Made by a program: the position numbers and the translations under genes. The notes beneath the pieces are model-generated. The model saw only the letters and a program-made list of their open reading frames with translations, made no database searches and was not told the origin of the DNA. A stretch of DNA of 30,301 bases, from assembly GCA_900557035.1 (NCBI GenBank), contig USRA01000018.1:1-30301 (forward strand), written 5' to 3'. Shown in pieces: positions 8,068 through 16,424 of this stretch (position 1 is the stretch's first letter; every line of letters starts with the position of its first letter). Origin of the DNA: an uncultured Prevotella sp. Lineage in GTDB: Bacteria > Bacteroidota > Bacteroidia > Bacteroidales > Bacteroidaceae.

Positions 8068-8206
8068 GATGTTGGATTCTTTTGTAAGGACAATGACACC
8101 GGGAGGAGTTTAACCCAACAATAACTTTCAGAAAGTCCTCCTTAACATTGAAATAACATTAATTTATCAGAAACCCTGCAAAAAGCATAAAATGTAAGCC
8201 ATTCAT

Positions 8207-8238
8207 TCGTTTATCTCAACTTTATTTTGTAATTTCGC
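8207..8238 (+). promoter_or_regulatory. Possible promoter of the S9 peptidase gene
   Basis: TCG at 8207-8209, a 20-base spacer and TAATTTCGC at 8230-8238 give an imperfect match to TTG-N20-TAnnTTTGC. It would leave a leader of about 65 bases. Confidence 0.45.
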
Positions 8239-8309
8239 AGCGAAATAGAAAATTTAGTGTTTCTTAAATAATCATAGAATAAACAATAGAATAAAAATAT
8301 AAATCAGTT

Positions 8310-10874
8310 ATGATGAAATCAACTAAAATGAGCCTCAGGGCTCTTACGTTTAGTGCGGCACTCTGTGCTTCGCTCGGAACATCGCTTTCTGCCTTTGCCG
8401 AGACCATCGAAGTGCAGAAGCTGAAATATGCAGGTCCTTATCCTGTAGCTACCCCTTGGATGGCGGATAGCGTGAATGTGAAGGGTGAGAAATTCTCGAT
8501 GGAGAGTGTGCTCGACTCTCCGCTCTCGTTTACCTTATTGAATAATGGTAAGGAGGTGGCTGCTTCCCAGCTCCTGGATGATAGCAAGCAGAATGCTCTC
8601 CATCTGGCTTCGTTCACCGTATCGAGCACCAGCCGTACTCAGGCTACTATTGAGGTGAAGGGATTGAAGCAGTATCGTCTCTTTGTGGACGGTGAGCAGG
8701 TGAAAGTGAATGGTGATAAGGCGGAGACTGTCCTGATGCCTTCTACTCATACCATTGTCATCAAGTACCTCACTGCTTCATCTGTCGATGCTTCCGCTTC
8801 TGAAAAGAAAACTGATCAGGATTTCAAGATCAGCATTACTGCGGCAGACGGCAAGCAGCTGAGCGTGGGCGAATCTTCTGCCAGCACCAAGCGTACCTTT
8901 AATATATACGATGTAATCTGCATGCCTAACTATGCGAGCGTTCAGATGTCGCCAAACGGCAAGTTCATGATTGTGCGTAAGACTTGGGTGGATCGTCAGG
9001 GCAAGAACCATAGCGTCAATGAATTGAGAAACAGTCTGAACAACAAGGTGGTTGCTTCTTTTGGAGAAAGTGTTAGCTGGATGCCTCGCACCAACAAACT
9101 GTACTTTACCGAGAAGGCGAGCGACAGTTCCATTGCCGGCGAAGGAAAGGCAGATGGCGAGGTTCAGCTGATTACCATCAATCCGATGAATATGGAGCGA
9201 GAGGTATTAGCGGCAAACATTCCGGAGGGATGGTTCCAGTTTACTCCAGATGAGAAATCGCTCATCTATACGCTCTATGAGGAAGGCAGAAAGAAGGACC
9301 CTCAGGTGTACGATGTAAAGGAACCAGATGACCGCCAGCCTGGATGGAGAACCCGCAGCTATCTGGCTAAGTATGACCTGGCTTCAGGCATTCTCCAGCC
9401 GCTTACCTTCGGCTACCACAATGTTTATCTCAACGATATTTCCGCAGATTCCCGTTATCTGCTCATCGGTAAGAGCGAGGAGCGCCTTACCAAGCGTCCT
9501 ACTACTCTCAACTCCCTCTATCGTCTCGATCTGAACGATATGAGTGTTGAGGCGCTGGTAGAGAAGGGTGAATTTCTGAACAGTGCCCAGTTCTCTCCAG
9601 ACGGCAAGAGCATTCTCGTTACCGGTTCGCCTGAGGCTTTCAATGGAATTGGAAAGAATGTGGAGGAGGGACAGACTCCTAGCATGGTTGACACCCAGCT
9701 CTATCTGATGAACCTGGCGGATAAGAAGGTTCGCCCGATGACCAAGAATTTCAATCCTAACGTGCAGAGCGTGGATTGGAGCAAGGCGGATGGAAACATC
9801 TACTTCACAGCCGAGGATAAAGACTGCATGCATCTCTTCCAACTGAACTCTATGTCGGGTAAGTTTACTTTGCTCAAGACTCCGGAGGAGAACATCAAGA
9901 GCTTCTCCATCGCAGCGGCTGCTCCGGAAATGGCGTTCTCTGGACAGAGCGCATCCAATGCCGACCGACTCTACAAGATGAACACCAAGGCGCAGAAGTC
10001 GCTGCTCGTAGATGATCTCAGTGCCCGCCTGCTGAAAGACATCGAGCTGGGCGAGTGCAAGGCTTGGAACTTCGTGAATTCCCGTGGCGACACCCTTTGC
10101 TGCCGTTACTATCTGCCACCTCATTTCGATGCTTCCAAGAAGTATCCGATGGTGGTGAACTACTATGGCGGTTGCAGTCCTACCACCCGTATGTTCCAGA
10201 GCCGCTATCCTCATCATGTCTATGCAGCGATGGGTTATGTGGTCTTGATCGTGAATCCAAGCGGAGCTACCGGATTCGGTCAGAAATTCTCTGCCCGCCA
10301 CGTGGATACAGCCGGCGAGGGAGTGGCTGAGGATATTATCTCCAGCACCCAGGCTTTCTGCGATGAGCATAGTTTCGTAAACCGCAAGAAGATAGGTTGT
10401 ATCGGTGCCAGCTACGGTGGTTTCATGACTCAGTATCTTCAGACCAAGACTGATCTCTTTGCCGCAGCCATTTCTCATGCCGGCATCAGCGACCATACCA
10501 GCTATTGGGGCGAAGGCTATTGGGGCTACAGCTACAGCGAGGTTTCCATGGCGAACGAGTATCCTTGGACCAACAAGCATCTCTTCGTAGATCAGAGTCC
10601 GCTCTACAATGCTGACAAGATTCATACTCCATTGCTCTTCGTGCATGGAACAGCCGATAACAATGTACCTGTGGGAGAGAGTATCCAGCTCTATACGGCT
10701 TTGAAGCTCCTGGGCCGTCCAACGGCGATGGTTCTGGTAGATGGTCAGGATCACCACATCATCGATTATGAGAAGCGGTTGAAGTGGCAGGACACCATCT
10801 TCGCATGGTTTGCCAAGTGGCTGCAGGATGATGGCAGCTGGTGGAAAGAAATGTATGGAGAGGAGAAGATGTAG
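8310..10874 (+). CDS. Secreted S9-family serine peptidase (prolyl oligopeptidase type)
   Basis: An 854-residue protein with an N-terminal signal peptide (cleavage likely after A30, SLSAFA|E) acts in the periplasm or outside. A jelly-roll-like N-terminal part (about 31-180) precedes a beta-propeller with WD40-like strands such as SPDGKSILVTGS and SVDWSKADGNIYFT. The C-terminal alpha/beta-hydrolase domain shows the nucleophile S701 (GASYGGF), D783 (HGTADNNVP) and a catalytic histidine, probably H815 (GQDHHI). The family removes peptides from N-termini or cuts next to proline. The double-glutamate DWVYEEE motif of true DPP IV, found in the other S9 protein of this window, is absent, so specificity probably differs. 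It is longer than most S9 enzymes (about 700 aa) because of the N-terminal extension. Confidence 0.9.
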   Translation: MMKSTKMSLRALTFSAALCASLGTSLSAFAETIEVQKLKYAGPYPVATPWMADSVNVKGEKFSMESVLDSPLSFTLLNNGKEVAASQLLDDSKQNALHLASFTVSSTSRTQATIEVKGLKQYRLFVDGEQVKVNGDKAETVLMPSTHTIVIKYLTASSVDASASEKKTDQDFKISITAADGKQLSVGESSASTKRTFNIYDVICMPNYASVQMSPNGKFMIVRKTWVDRQGKNHSVNELRNSLNNKVVASFGESVSWMPRTNKLYFTEKASDSSIAGEGKADGEVQLITINPMNMEREVLAANIPEGWFQFTPDEKSLIYTLYEEGRKKDPQVYDVKEPDDRQPGWRTRSYLAKYDLASGILQPLTFGYHNVYLNDISADSRYLLIGKSEERLTKRPTTLNSLYRLDLNDMSVEALVEKGEFLNSAQFSPDGKSILVTGSPEAFNGIGKNVEEGQTPSMVDTQLYLMNLADKKVRPMTKNFNPNVQSVDWSKADGNIYFTAEDKDCMHLFQLNSMSGKFTLLKTPEENIKSFSIAAAAPEMAFSGQSASNADRLYKMNTKAQKSLLVDDLSARLLKDIELGECKAWNFVNSRGDTLCCRYYLPPHFDASKKYPMVVNYYGGCSPTTRMFQSRYPHHVYAAMGYVVLIVNPSGATGFGQKFSARHVDTAGEGVAEDIISSTQAFCDEHSFVNRKKIGCIGASYGGFMTQYLQTKTDLFAAAISHAGISDHTSYWGEGYWGYSYSEVSMANEYPWTNKHLFVDQSPLYNADKIHTPLLFVHGTADNNVPVGESIQLYTALKLLGRPTAMVLVDGQDHHIIDYEKRLKWQDTIFAWFAKWLQDDGSWWKEMYGEEKM

Positions 10875-10916
10875 TTGAAGTCTCGGCAGAAATGCCGGCT
10901 TCAGCCTCAATCAAAT

Positions 10917-10964
10917 AAAAAAGAGATTATATTCCTGTTTTGCTGGGAATATAATCTCTTTTTC
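10917..10964. terminator. Bidirectional intrinsic terminator between S9 peptidase and MFS gene
   Basis: A perfect 15-bp stem (AAGAGATTATATTCC at 10921-10935 with 10946-10960) is flanked by A-rich and T-rich runs and lies between convergent genes. Confidence 0.9.
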
Positions 10965-12137
10965 TTATTTCTTATTGCTCAGTGAAATCATCAGGGAGAT
11001 GAAGGCGAAGGAAATGCCTACGATGCAGACTCCCAGCCAGTCGGCTTGAGTCCACACGTATCCGGCACAGAACGTACCGAGCGAACCACCGATGAAATAG
11101 GTCGTCATGAAGATGGTGTTGGCGCGGTTGGCTGCCTGCGGAATCTCCTGCAGACAGCCACTCTGATTGCTGAGCTGCTGACATTGCAGTCCGATATCTA
11201 CCAGGATGATGGCTGCGATGAGTCCAGTATAGGTGTCGCCGAAGAGGAGGGCTATTGCCCAGGCGATGATCTGCATGGCTGCTCCGAAGAGGCTGAACTT
11301 GTGGATTCCGAACCTTGGAACCAGCTTTCCTACGCTGCTGGCAGCCACGGCTCCCATGATTCCGCAGAGTCCGAGCATTCCCACCATGTCGCTGCCTGCA
11401 TGGAAAGGAGGCTGGGCAAGATGGAAGGCGAGGCACGACCATATCGCCATCATGCTTCCGAAACCGAAGGCGGCACGGATGGAGTAGATGCGGATGGAAG
11501 GATGGAGGATGAAGATCTCAGCCACGGTAGTCATCAGTCCTCTGTAGGTTCCCACATAGTTGCGCTTCATCTCAGGCATCATCAGCATCATGATTCCCAT
11601 GCAGACCACCATGACGAGAGCGGCGAAGAAGAACATCTCCCGCCATCCCAGCCATTCGCCGATGTAACCGCTGATGACTCGTGAGGCAAGAATACCCGTG
11701 AGCAGTCCGGAGAGCACAATGCCCATGTTCCTGCTCTTGTTCTCGGGTGCGGAGAACTGTCCAGCTATCGGGATGAAGAACTGAGGAATCACGGAACAGG
11801 CGCCGATGAGCAGGGAAGCTCCCCAGAGCATCCATACGTTTTGTGCCACAGCCATCACAATCGCCATCAAGGTTGCGATGGTCATGTTCACGAGGATGAG
11901 TTTCTTGCGCGAAAACATGTCGCCCATAGGGATGAGGAAGAACAGCCCCAGTGCATAACCTATCTGGGTAATCACGGTGATGAGGTTGGCGCTCTGCTCG
12001 GTAATGCCCAAATCGTGGCGGATTAGTTCGAGAAGCGGCTGGTTGTAGTAGCAGTTGGCTACTGTGAGTCCTGCGATGATTGCCATCATCAGGAGAATGC
12101 TGCGGGGAATGCCCCGATTTTCTTTTAGCTGTATCAT
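10965..12137 (-). CDS. Major facilitator superfamily transporter, DHA1-like
   Basis: A 390-residue protein with about 12 hydrophobic segments. The N-terminal VANCYYNQPLLELI and the MFS loop motif GDMFSRKKLI after the second segment point to the drug/metabolite exporter side (DHA1, AraJ/YnfM-like) rather than sugar import. It would act at the inner membrane, probably exporting a small compound; the substrate is unknown. The leader between promoter and ATG consists of three 21-bp repeats that stay open in the same frame, and more repeats lie upstream of the -33 box. This suggests dedicated regulation. ATG at 12137 is chosen because no ATG, GTG or TTG lies in frame upstream before a stop. Confidence 0.87.
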   Translation of the reverse strand: MIQLKENRGIPRSILLMMAIIAGLTVANCYYNQPLLELIRHDLGITEQSANLITVITQIGYALGLFFLIPMGDMFSRKKLILVNMTIATLMAIVMAVAQNVWMLWGASLLIGACSVIPQFFIPIAGQFSAPENKSRNMGIVLSGLLTGILASRVISGYIGEWLGWREMFFFAALVMVVCMGIMMLMMPEMKRNYVGTYRGLMTTVAEIFILHPSIRIYSIRAAFGFGSMMAIWSCLAFHLAQPPFHAGSDMVGMLGLCGIMGAVAASSVGKLVPRFGIHKFSLFGAAMQIIAWAIALLFGDTYTGLIAAIILVDIGLQCQQLSNQSGCLQEIPQAANRANTIFMTTYFIGGSLGTFCAGYVWTQADWLGVCIVGISFAFISLMISLSNKK

Positions 12138-12140
12138 TTT

Positions 12141-12203
12141 CTGTTTATCTGTTACTCTTTTCTGCTTGCCTAAGACACTTTTCAGTTTGTCTATGACTCT
12201 TTT
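12141..12203 (-). repeat. Three 21-bp tandem repeats forming the MFS leader
   Basis: Units 12141-12161, 12162-12182 and 12183-12203 all end, on the plus strand, in AC(T/A)CTTTT and are 21 bases each. On the minus strand each begins AAAAG(A/T)GT and the last abuts AAAATG, the start of the MFS gene. Confidence 0.75.
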
Positions 12204-12209
12204 TCGAGT

Positions 12210-12241
12210 GCAAAGTTACAGAAAAGTTCGCTGCCTACCAA
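12210..12241 (-). promoter_or_regulatory. Promoter of the MFS transporter gene
   Basis: On the minus strand, TTG (12241-12239), a 20-base spacer and TAACTTTGC (12218-12210) match the Bacteroidota consensus. The predicted start of transcription, near 12203, coincides with the edge of the 21-bp repeat array. Confidence 0.8.
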
Positions 12242-12245
12242 GCTT

Positions 12246-12310
12246 TGAGGCTCGATTTCTCGGAAAAAGTTTCCCTCTCAGCAGAAAAATCTTCCTTCTC
12301 AGCAGAAAAA
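12246..12310. repeat. Further 21-bp-spaced repeats upstream of the MFS -33 box
   Basis: TTCCCTCTCAGCAGAAAAA (12271-12289) and TTCCTTCTCAGCAGAAAAA (12292-12310) are 21 bases apart, with a weaker unit ending TCTCGGAAAAA one period earlier. They lie directly upstream of the -33 box and keep the same 21-base phase as the leader repeats. Confidence 0.7.
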
Positions 12311-12537
12311 GTTTCTGCTTTCTTCCTCGCGCGTACCTTATTATATGTATATAGTTCGGCTCTGCCGGGGTGTTGGCGCACACCTTTGTTACGCTAAAAA
12401 ACACCGAAAAGTGTTAAAATTGGGCTGTTTTCGAACACATCAAAAACTTTAACTTTTGTTAGCACTCTGTAAATAATTGAATATCAGTAGATTGTGATTT
12501 TGTTACAAAATACCCCTAAAAAAAAACACAAAAAAAA
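12311..12537. other. Intergenic region, AT-rich, no gene seen
   Basis: This stretch between the divergent MFS and small lipoprotein genes holds a copy of the TACCTTATTATA motif (12334-12353) and A-rich runs near 12518-12538. No reading frame or RNA was recognised. Confidence 0.5.
12334..12353 (+). repeat. Dispersed motif TACCTTATTATA, copy 2
   Basis: GCG followed by TACCTTATTATATGTATATA. It shares the GCGTAC...CTTATTATAT context with the copy near 27846. Confidence 0.55.
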
Positions 12538-12538
12538 G

Positions 12539-12569
12539 TTCGCCGTATCAAAAAAATGCTTACCTTTGC
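12539..12569 (+). promoter_or_regulatory. Promoter of the small lipoprotein gene
   Basis: TACCTTTGC at 12561-12569 is a good -7 box. The -33 box is weak (TTCG at 12539-12542, spacer 18). It leaves a leader of about 45 bases. Confidence 0.6.
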
Positions 12570-12620
12570 ATCAGTTTTAATAAACGAATGATTGTTTTAC
12601 AGATTTAAAAAGCAAAGAAA

Positions 12621-12791
12621 ATGAAGAAATTAGTTTTTATGTTCGTAGCTATCGCAGCTATCTCTTTCGCATCATGTGGTAACAAAACAGCTCAGAACAC
12701 AGCTTCTGCTGATTCTGACACAGCTCAGGTAGATACAACTGCTGCTGACACTGCTGCTGCTGATACAGCTGCTGCTGATTCTGCTAAGTAA
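12621..12791 (+). CDS. Small Ala/Asp/Thr-rich lipoprotein, 56 residues
   Basis: The frame encodes MKKLVFMFVAIAAISFASCG, a typical lipoprotein signal with lipobox FASC and acylated C19. A short mature part (37 residues) follows, made mostly of A, D, T and S, with ADTAA-type repeats (AADTAAADTAAADSAK). It should be anchored to a membrane. It has no recognisable domain; the tail is acidic, low in complexity and probably disordered. It is supported as a gene by its own -7 box, a start ATG after an A-rich leader, and a tetraloop terminator right behind the stop. Similar tiny lipoproteins are frequent in Bacteroidota but without known role. Repeat number may vary between strains. Confidence 0.85.
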   Translation: MKKLVFMFVAIAAISFASCGNKTAQNTASADSDTAQVDTTAADTAAADTAAADSAK

Positions 12792-12828
12792 TTTGAAATT
12801 ACTTGCGAACGAAAAATGAGAGAAACAA

Positions 12829-12861
12829 CCGCTGGACTTCGGTCTAGCGGCTTTTTCGTTT
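12829..12861 (+). terminator. Intrinsic terminator of the small lipoprotein gene
   Basis: A 9-bp stem CCGCTGGAC/GTCTAGCGG (one G-U pair) is closed by a stable TTCG tetraloop (12838-12841) and followed by CTTTTTCGTTTT. Confidence 0.9.
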
Positions 12862-12888
12862 TATAGACCTAGGGTCTTTTGGGGAGAA

Positions 12889-12987
12889 CGCCCTGAACCA
12901 ACGGTTATCCTCTGAAGGGAAAGGGTAGTAGCAACAGAATTACCCCCAATGCGCCCTGAACCAACGGTCACCGGCCGAAGGGAAAGG
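12889..12987. repeat. Pair of 36-bp direct repeats with conserved ends and variable centre
   Basis: Copies at 12889-12924 and 12952-12987 share CGCCCTGAACCAACGGT (17 identical) and GAAGGGAAAGG (11 identical), separated by an 8-base variable centre. The period is 63 bases. They lie between the lipoprotein terminator and mtaB. Function unknown. Confidence 0.75.
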
Positions 12988-13031
12988 TAAAGGGCAAAAG
13001 CTTAAAAGAAACCAAAGAAAAAGATTCATAT

Positions 13032-14417
13032 ATGATAGATTCAAGTGCCTTCCAAGGCAAAAAGGCAGCCTACTATACGCTGGGCTGCAAACTCAATTTC
13101 TCGGAAACCTCCACTTTCGGCAAGATGCTCGAAGATATGGGCGTCATTACGGCACAGAAGGGGGAGAAAGCAGACATTTGTCTCATCAATACTTGCTCGG
13201 TAACAGAAGTTGCCGATCATAAGTGCCGTCAGGCTATCCATCGCATGGTGCGACAGAATCCTGGTGCCTTCGTCATCGTCACTGGCTGCTATGCCCAGCT
13301 GGAGGCGGAGAATGTGAGCAAGATAGAGGGTGTTGATCTGGTGTTGGGCGCCAACGAGAAGGCCCACTTGATTCAGTATCTCAGCGACGCATGGGCCAAG
13401 AAGTTTGCCGCAGAAAACGGACTTCCTGTCAACGGCGAGAACCTGGAGTCTTCTGCTTCTGCGCTTCATCAGCACCACAGCGTGAAGACCAAGGAGATCA
13501 AGACCTTCCAGCCTTCATGCTCCCGTGGCAACCGTACCCGCTACTTCCTGAAGGTGCAGGATGGTTGCAACTACTACTGCACCTATTGCACCATTCCTTT
13601 CGCCCGTGGCAATTCCCGCAACCCAAGCATCGAGTCGCTCGTGGCTCAGTGCGAGCAGACGGCAGCTGAGGGCGGCAAGGAAATCGTGATTACCGGGGTG
13701 AACATCGGTGACTTCGGACAGAGCACCCATGAGCGGTTCCTCGACCTTGTGAAGGCGATGGATCAGGTGGAAGGCATCAAGCGTTACCGTATCTCCAGTC
13801 TGGAGCCGGATCTCTGCGATGATGACCTTATCGCCTACTGCGCCGAGAGCCGTGCCTTCATGCCTCACTTCCATATTCCGTTGCAGAGTGGAAGCGATGA
13901 GGTGCTCAAGCTGATGCACCGCCGTTACGATAAGGCGCTCTTCGCCCGCAAGGTGAACCTGATCAAGGAGAAGATGCCTGATGCGTTTATCGGTGTGGAT
14001 GTGATGGTGGGCTGTCGTGGTGAGACTCCGGAGTGCTTCGAGGAGTGCTATGAGTTCCTGAAGAGCCTGCCTGTTACGCAGCTCCACGTGTTCCCATACT
14101 CCGAGCGTCCTGGAACCGCAGCCTTGAAGATTCCATACGTGGTAGATGAGAAGGAGAAGAAGCTGCGCTCCAAGCGTCTCCTTGAGTTGAGCGACCAGAA
14201 GACCCAGGAGTTCTATGCCCAGTACATCGGTACCGAGGTAGAGGTGCTCTTCGAGAAGGCGCCAAGGGGCAAGGCAATGCATGGTTTCACCAAGAACTAT
14301 ATTCGCGTGGAACTTTCACCAGCTTTCGCCAGGGAGGAATACGATAATCAGCTCATCAAGGTTCGTCTGGGTGATTTCAATCACGACAAGACGGCATTGA
14401 AGGCTGAACTTATTTGA
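13032..14417 (+). CDS. mtaB: tRNA t6A37 methylthiotransferase MtaB
   Basis: This 461-residue radical SAM methylthiotransferase adds a methylthio group to t6A at position 37 of ANN-decoding tRNAs. The N-terminal MTTase domain shows the three cysteines of the auxiliary Fe-S cluster: C19 (TLGCKLNFSE), C55 (NTCSVTE) and C86 (TGCYAQ). The radical SAM cluster is C179/C183/C186 (CNYYCTYC), followed by TIPFARG. A TRAM-like RNA-binding region ends the protein. The GCKLN form of the first motif and the size favour MtaB over MiaB or RimO. It appears to open a plus-strand run with the next three genes. No clear promoter was found directly upstream. Confidence 0.93.
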   Translation: MIDSSAFQGKKAAYYTLGCKLNFSETSTFGKMLEDMGVITAQKGEKADICLINTCSVTEVADHKCRQAIHRMVRQNPGAFVIVTGCYAQLEAENVSKIEGVDLVLGANEKAHLIQYLSDAWAKKFAAENGLPVNGENLESSASALHQHHSVKTKEIKTFQPSCSRGNRTRYFLKVQDGCNYYCTYCTIPFARGNSRNPSIESLVAQCEQTAAEGGKEIVITGVNIGDFGQSTHERFLDLVKAMDQVEGIKRYRISSLEPDLCDDDLIAYCAESRAFMPHFHIPLQSGSDEVLKLMHRRYDKALFARKVNLIKEKMPDAFIGVDVMVGCRGETPECFEECYEFLKSLPVTQLHVFPYSERPGTAALKIPYVVDEKEKKLRSKRLLELSDQKTQEFYAQYIGTEVEVLFEKAPRGKAMHGFTKNYIRVELSPAFAREEYDNQLIKVRLGDFNHDKTALKAELI

Positions 14418-14420
14418 GAG

Positions 14421-14485
14421 TTAAATGTTAATAGTTATAGTTGATAGTTCAAGGCTCAAAGGCTAATCATAAAGTTCAAAGTTCA
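14421..14485 (+). repeat. Leader element, second copy, before the radical SAM gene
   Basis: Short units (AATAGTT, ATAGTTGATAGTT) are followed by CTAATCATAAAGTTCAAAG and TTCAA directly abutting the ATG at 14486. The last 23-24 bases match the leader of the C-S lyase gene (6664-6690 region, minus strand) without mismatch. Confidence 0.75.
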
Positions 14486-15370
14486 ATGTACTACAATGAT
14501 TTTGGCTCCTGGATCCGGAAGCAGTTTCCTGACTTCCGGGTTCAGAAGATTTCGATAGATGCAGGATTCTCCTGTCCCAACCGTGATGGAAGAATCTCGA
14601 GCGGTGGATGCACGTACTGCGACAACCGTACGTTCAATCCCAGCTATTGCGATCGCAGGAAGTCGATTACGGAGCAGTTGGAGGAGGGTAAGGCCTTCTT
14701 CAGCAGGAAGTATCCAGATATGAAGTATCTGGCTTATTTCCAGGCTTATACCAATACCTACGCCAAAGTGGAACTCCTCCGTCAGATGTACGAGGAGGCG
14801 CTGCTGGTAGAGGATGTGGTAGGAATCGTGATAGGAACCCGTCCTGATTGCGTGAGCGATGAATTGCTGGATTATCTCGAGGCGTTGAACCGGCGCACCT
14901 TCGTGCTGGTGGAGTATGGCATTGAGAGTGCCAACGATGAAACCCTGAAGCGCATCAACCGTGGTCATGATTTCGCCTGCTGCCGGGATGCGGTGGAGCG
15001 AACCCACGCCAGGGGAATCCTCACGGGTGCCCACATCATCATCGGCTTGCCGGGTGAGGATGCGGCAGAGAGCCTCCGTCAGGCGCCCATCATCTCCTCT
15101 CTTCCCATCGACATTCTGAAGATTCATCAGATGCAGATCATCAAGGGAACCCGTTTGGCGCAGGAGTATGCTGAGCATCCCTTCCACGTCTATACGGTGG
15201 AGGAATACATCGATGTCATCGTAAAATACATCCGGCTCTTGAGAAAGGACCTGGTGCTGGAGCGGTTCGTCAGCCAGTCGCCTAAGGAACTGCTTGTCGC
15301 ACCGAAATGGGGACTCAAGAACTATGAGTTCACCAATCTCCTGAATAATAAGTTAAAGAGTTTACTGTAA
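14486..15370 (+). CDS. TIGR01212-type radical SAM protein (YhcC-like)
   Basis: The protein (295 aa) starts YYNDFGSWIRKQFP and carries the cysteine cluster in SCPNRDGRISSGGCTYCDN, the pattern of the TIGR01212/YhcC family, which is related to Elp3-type radical SAM enzymes. Further matches are YFQAYTNTYA, GTRPDCVSDELLDYL and HIIIGLPGED. It should bind a [4Fe-4S] cluster and SAM in the cytoplasm; the reaction is not established as far as I know. I chose ATG 14486 because the family begins at this motif. The upstream in-frame ATG at 14441 would translate the repeat leader. The glycosyltransferase gene begins 3 bases after the stop. Confidence 0.88.
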   Translation: MYYNDFGSWIRKQFPDFRVQKISIDAGFSCPNRDGRISSGGCTYCDNRTFNPSYCDRRKSITEQLEEGKAFFSRKYPDMKYLAYFQAYTNTYAKVELLRQMYEEALLVEDVVGIVIGTRPDCVSDELLDYLEALNRRTFVLVEYGIESANDETLKRINRGHDFACCRDAVERTHARGILTGAHIIIGLPGEDAAESLRQAPIISSLPIDILKIHQMQIIKGTRLAQEYAEHPFHVYTVEEYIDVIVKYIRLLRKDLVLERFVSQSPKELLVAPKWGLKNYEFTNLLNNKLKSLL

Positions 15371-15373
15371 AAT

Positions 15374-16390
15374 ATGGCTAAAGTTGCAATCGTAATATTA
15401 AACTGGAATGGGCAGAAGATGCTTGCCAAGTATCTGCCTAATGTCGTGGAGTATTCACGGCAGGATGCTGAGATATGGGTGGCTGACAACAATTCGTCAG
15501 ACCAGTCAATGCTTCTCCTGGAGACTCAGTTTCCCCACGTCAAGACCATCGTGCTGGAGCAGAACTTCGGCTTTGCCGAGGGCTACAACCGTGCGCTGGA
15601 GCAGATAGAGGCGGAGTATTATGTTCTCCTGAACAGCGATGTGGAGGTGGCTCATCACTGGCTCACTCCGCTCATCGAGTTTATGGACTCCCATCCCCAG
15701 GTGGCAGCCTGCCAGCCTAAGCTCCTGGCGGAATATGATAAGGATATGTTTGAGTATGCGGGAGCCTGCGGCGGTTTTCTCGACAAGTTTGGCTATCCGT
15801 TCTGCCGGGGCCGCATCTTCGAGACCGTGGAGCGCGACAACGGGCAGTATGATTACCAGCAGGAAGTGCTCTGGGCTACGGGTGCCTGCATGATGATCCG
15901 TGCCAGGGATTACTGGGAGGCAGGCGGACTGGATGGCCGCTTCTTTGCCCATAACGAGGAGATAGATCTCTGCTGGCGATTGCGCCTGATGGGCAGGAAG
16001 ATCTACTGCATTCCGGAGAGTGAAGTCTATCACGTGGGTGGTGGAACCTTACCGAAGAGCAATCCGATGAAGACTTTCCTGAATTTCAGAAACAATCTAA
16101 CGATGCTCTATAAAAATCTGAGCGATAAAGAATTATCTCATATTATGAGGGTGAGGTGGTTCCTGGATTACTTGGCTGCTTTCGAGATGCTGATCCTGAA
16201 ACACAACCTGGGCGACTTCAAGGCAATCTTCAAGGCCCGCAGGGCTTTCCAGGCATGGAAGCATGATTTCGATGAAGACCGCAAGAAGATTCAGGAGAAT
16301 AGAGTGGAGGAAAAGATACCGCAGGTTTTCGATTGCTCCATCCTCTGGCAGTATTACGCCAGGGGCAAGAAGCTCTTCTCGAAACTGTAA
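15374..16390 (+). CDS. Family 2 glycosyltransferase
   Basis: This 338-residue GT-A glycosyltransferase starts VAIVILNWNGQ, with ADNNSSD for nucleotide binding (D38) and a metal-binding SDVE (D89, E91). A later HNEEIDLCWRLRLMG (about 194-208) is typical of rhamnosyltransferase-like GT2 enzymes that act on cell-surface polysaccharides. The C-terminal part has amphipathic basic helices but no clear membrane anchor, so it probably works at the cytoplasmic membrane face. Donor and acceptor sugars are unknown. Tight coupling (3-base gap) to the radical SAM gene suggests co-transcription rather than shared function. Confidence 0.88.
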   Translation: MAKVAIVILNWNGQKMLAKYLPNVVEYSRQDAEIWVADNNSSDQSMLLLETQFPHVKTIVLEQNFGFAEGYNRALEQIEAEYYVLLNSDVEVAHHWLTPLIEFMDSHPQVAACQPKLLAEYDKDMFEYAGACGGFLDKFGYPFCRGRIFETVERDNGQYDYQQEVLWATGACMMIRARDYWEAGGLDGRFFAHNEEIDLCWRLRLMGRKIYCIPESEVYHVGGGTLPKSNPMKTFLNFRNNLTMLYKNLSDKELSHIMRVRWFLDYLAAFEMLILKHNLGDFKAIFKARRAFQAWKHDFDEDRKKIQENRVEEKIPQVFDCSILWQYYARGKKLFSKL

Positions 16391-16424
16391 GAAGACGATA
16401 AAACAAACTTAAAAATAAGAATCT

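Noticed and set aside
9384..10910. 508-codon minus-strand frame opposite the S9 peptidase
   Set aside because: The plus strand carries the full peptidase with signal peptide and catalytic triad; the antisense product is His/Leu-rich without motifs.
12055..12354. 99-codon plus-strand frame over the MFS promoter region
   Set aside because: It overlaps the 5' end of the MFS gene antisense and owes its openness to the 21-bp repeats; its Ser/Leu/Phe-rich product has no family features and no promoter.
14441..14485. Upstream start for the radical SAM protein (15 extra residues)
   Set aside because: These codons lie inside the leader element that is also found non-coding before the C-S lyase gene, and the family begins at YYNDFGSW.
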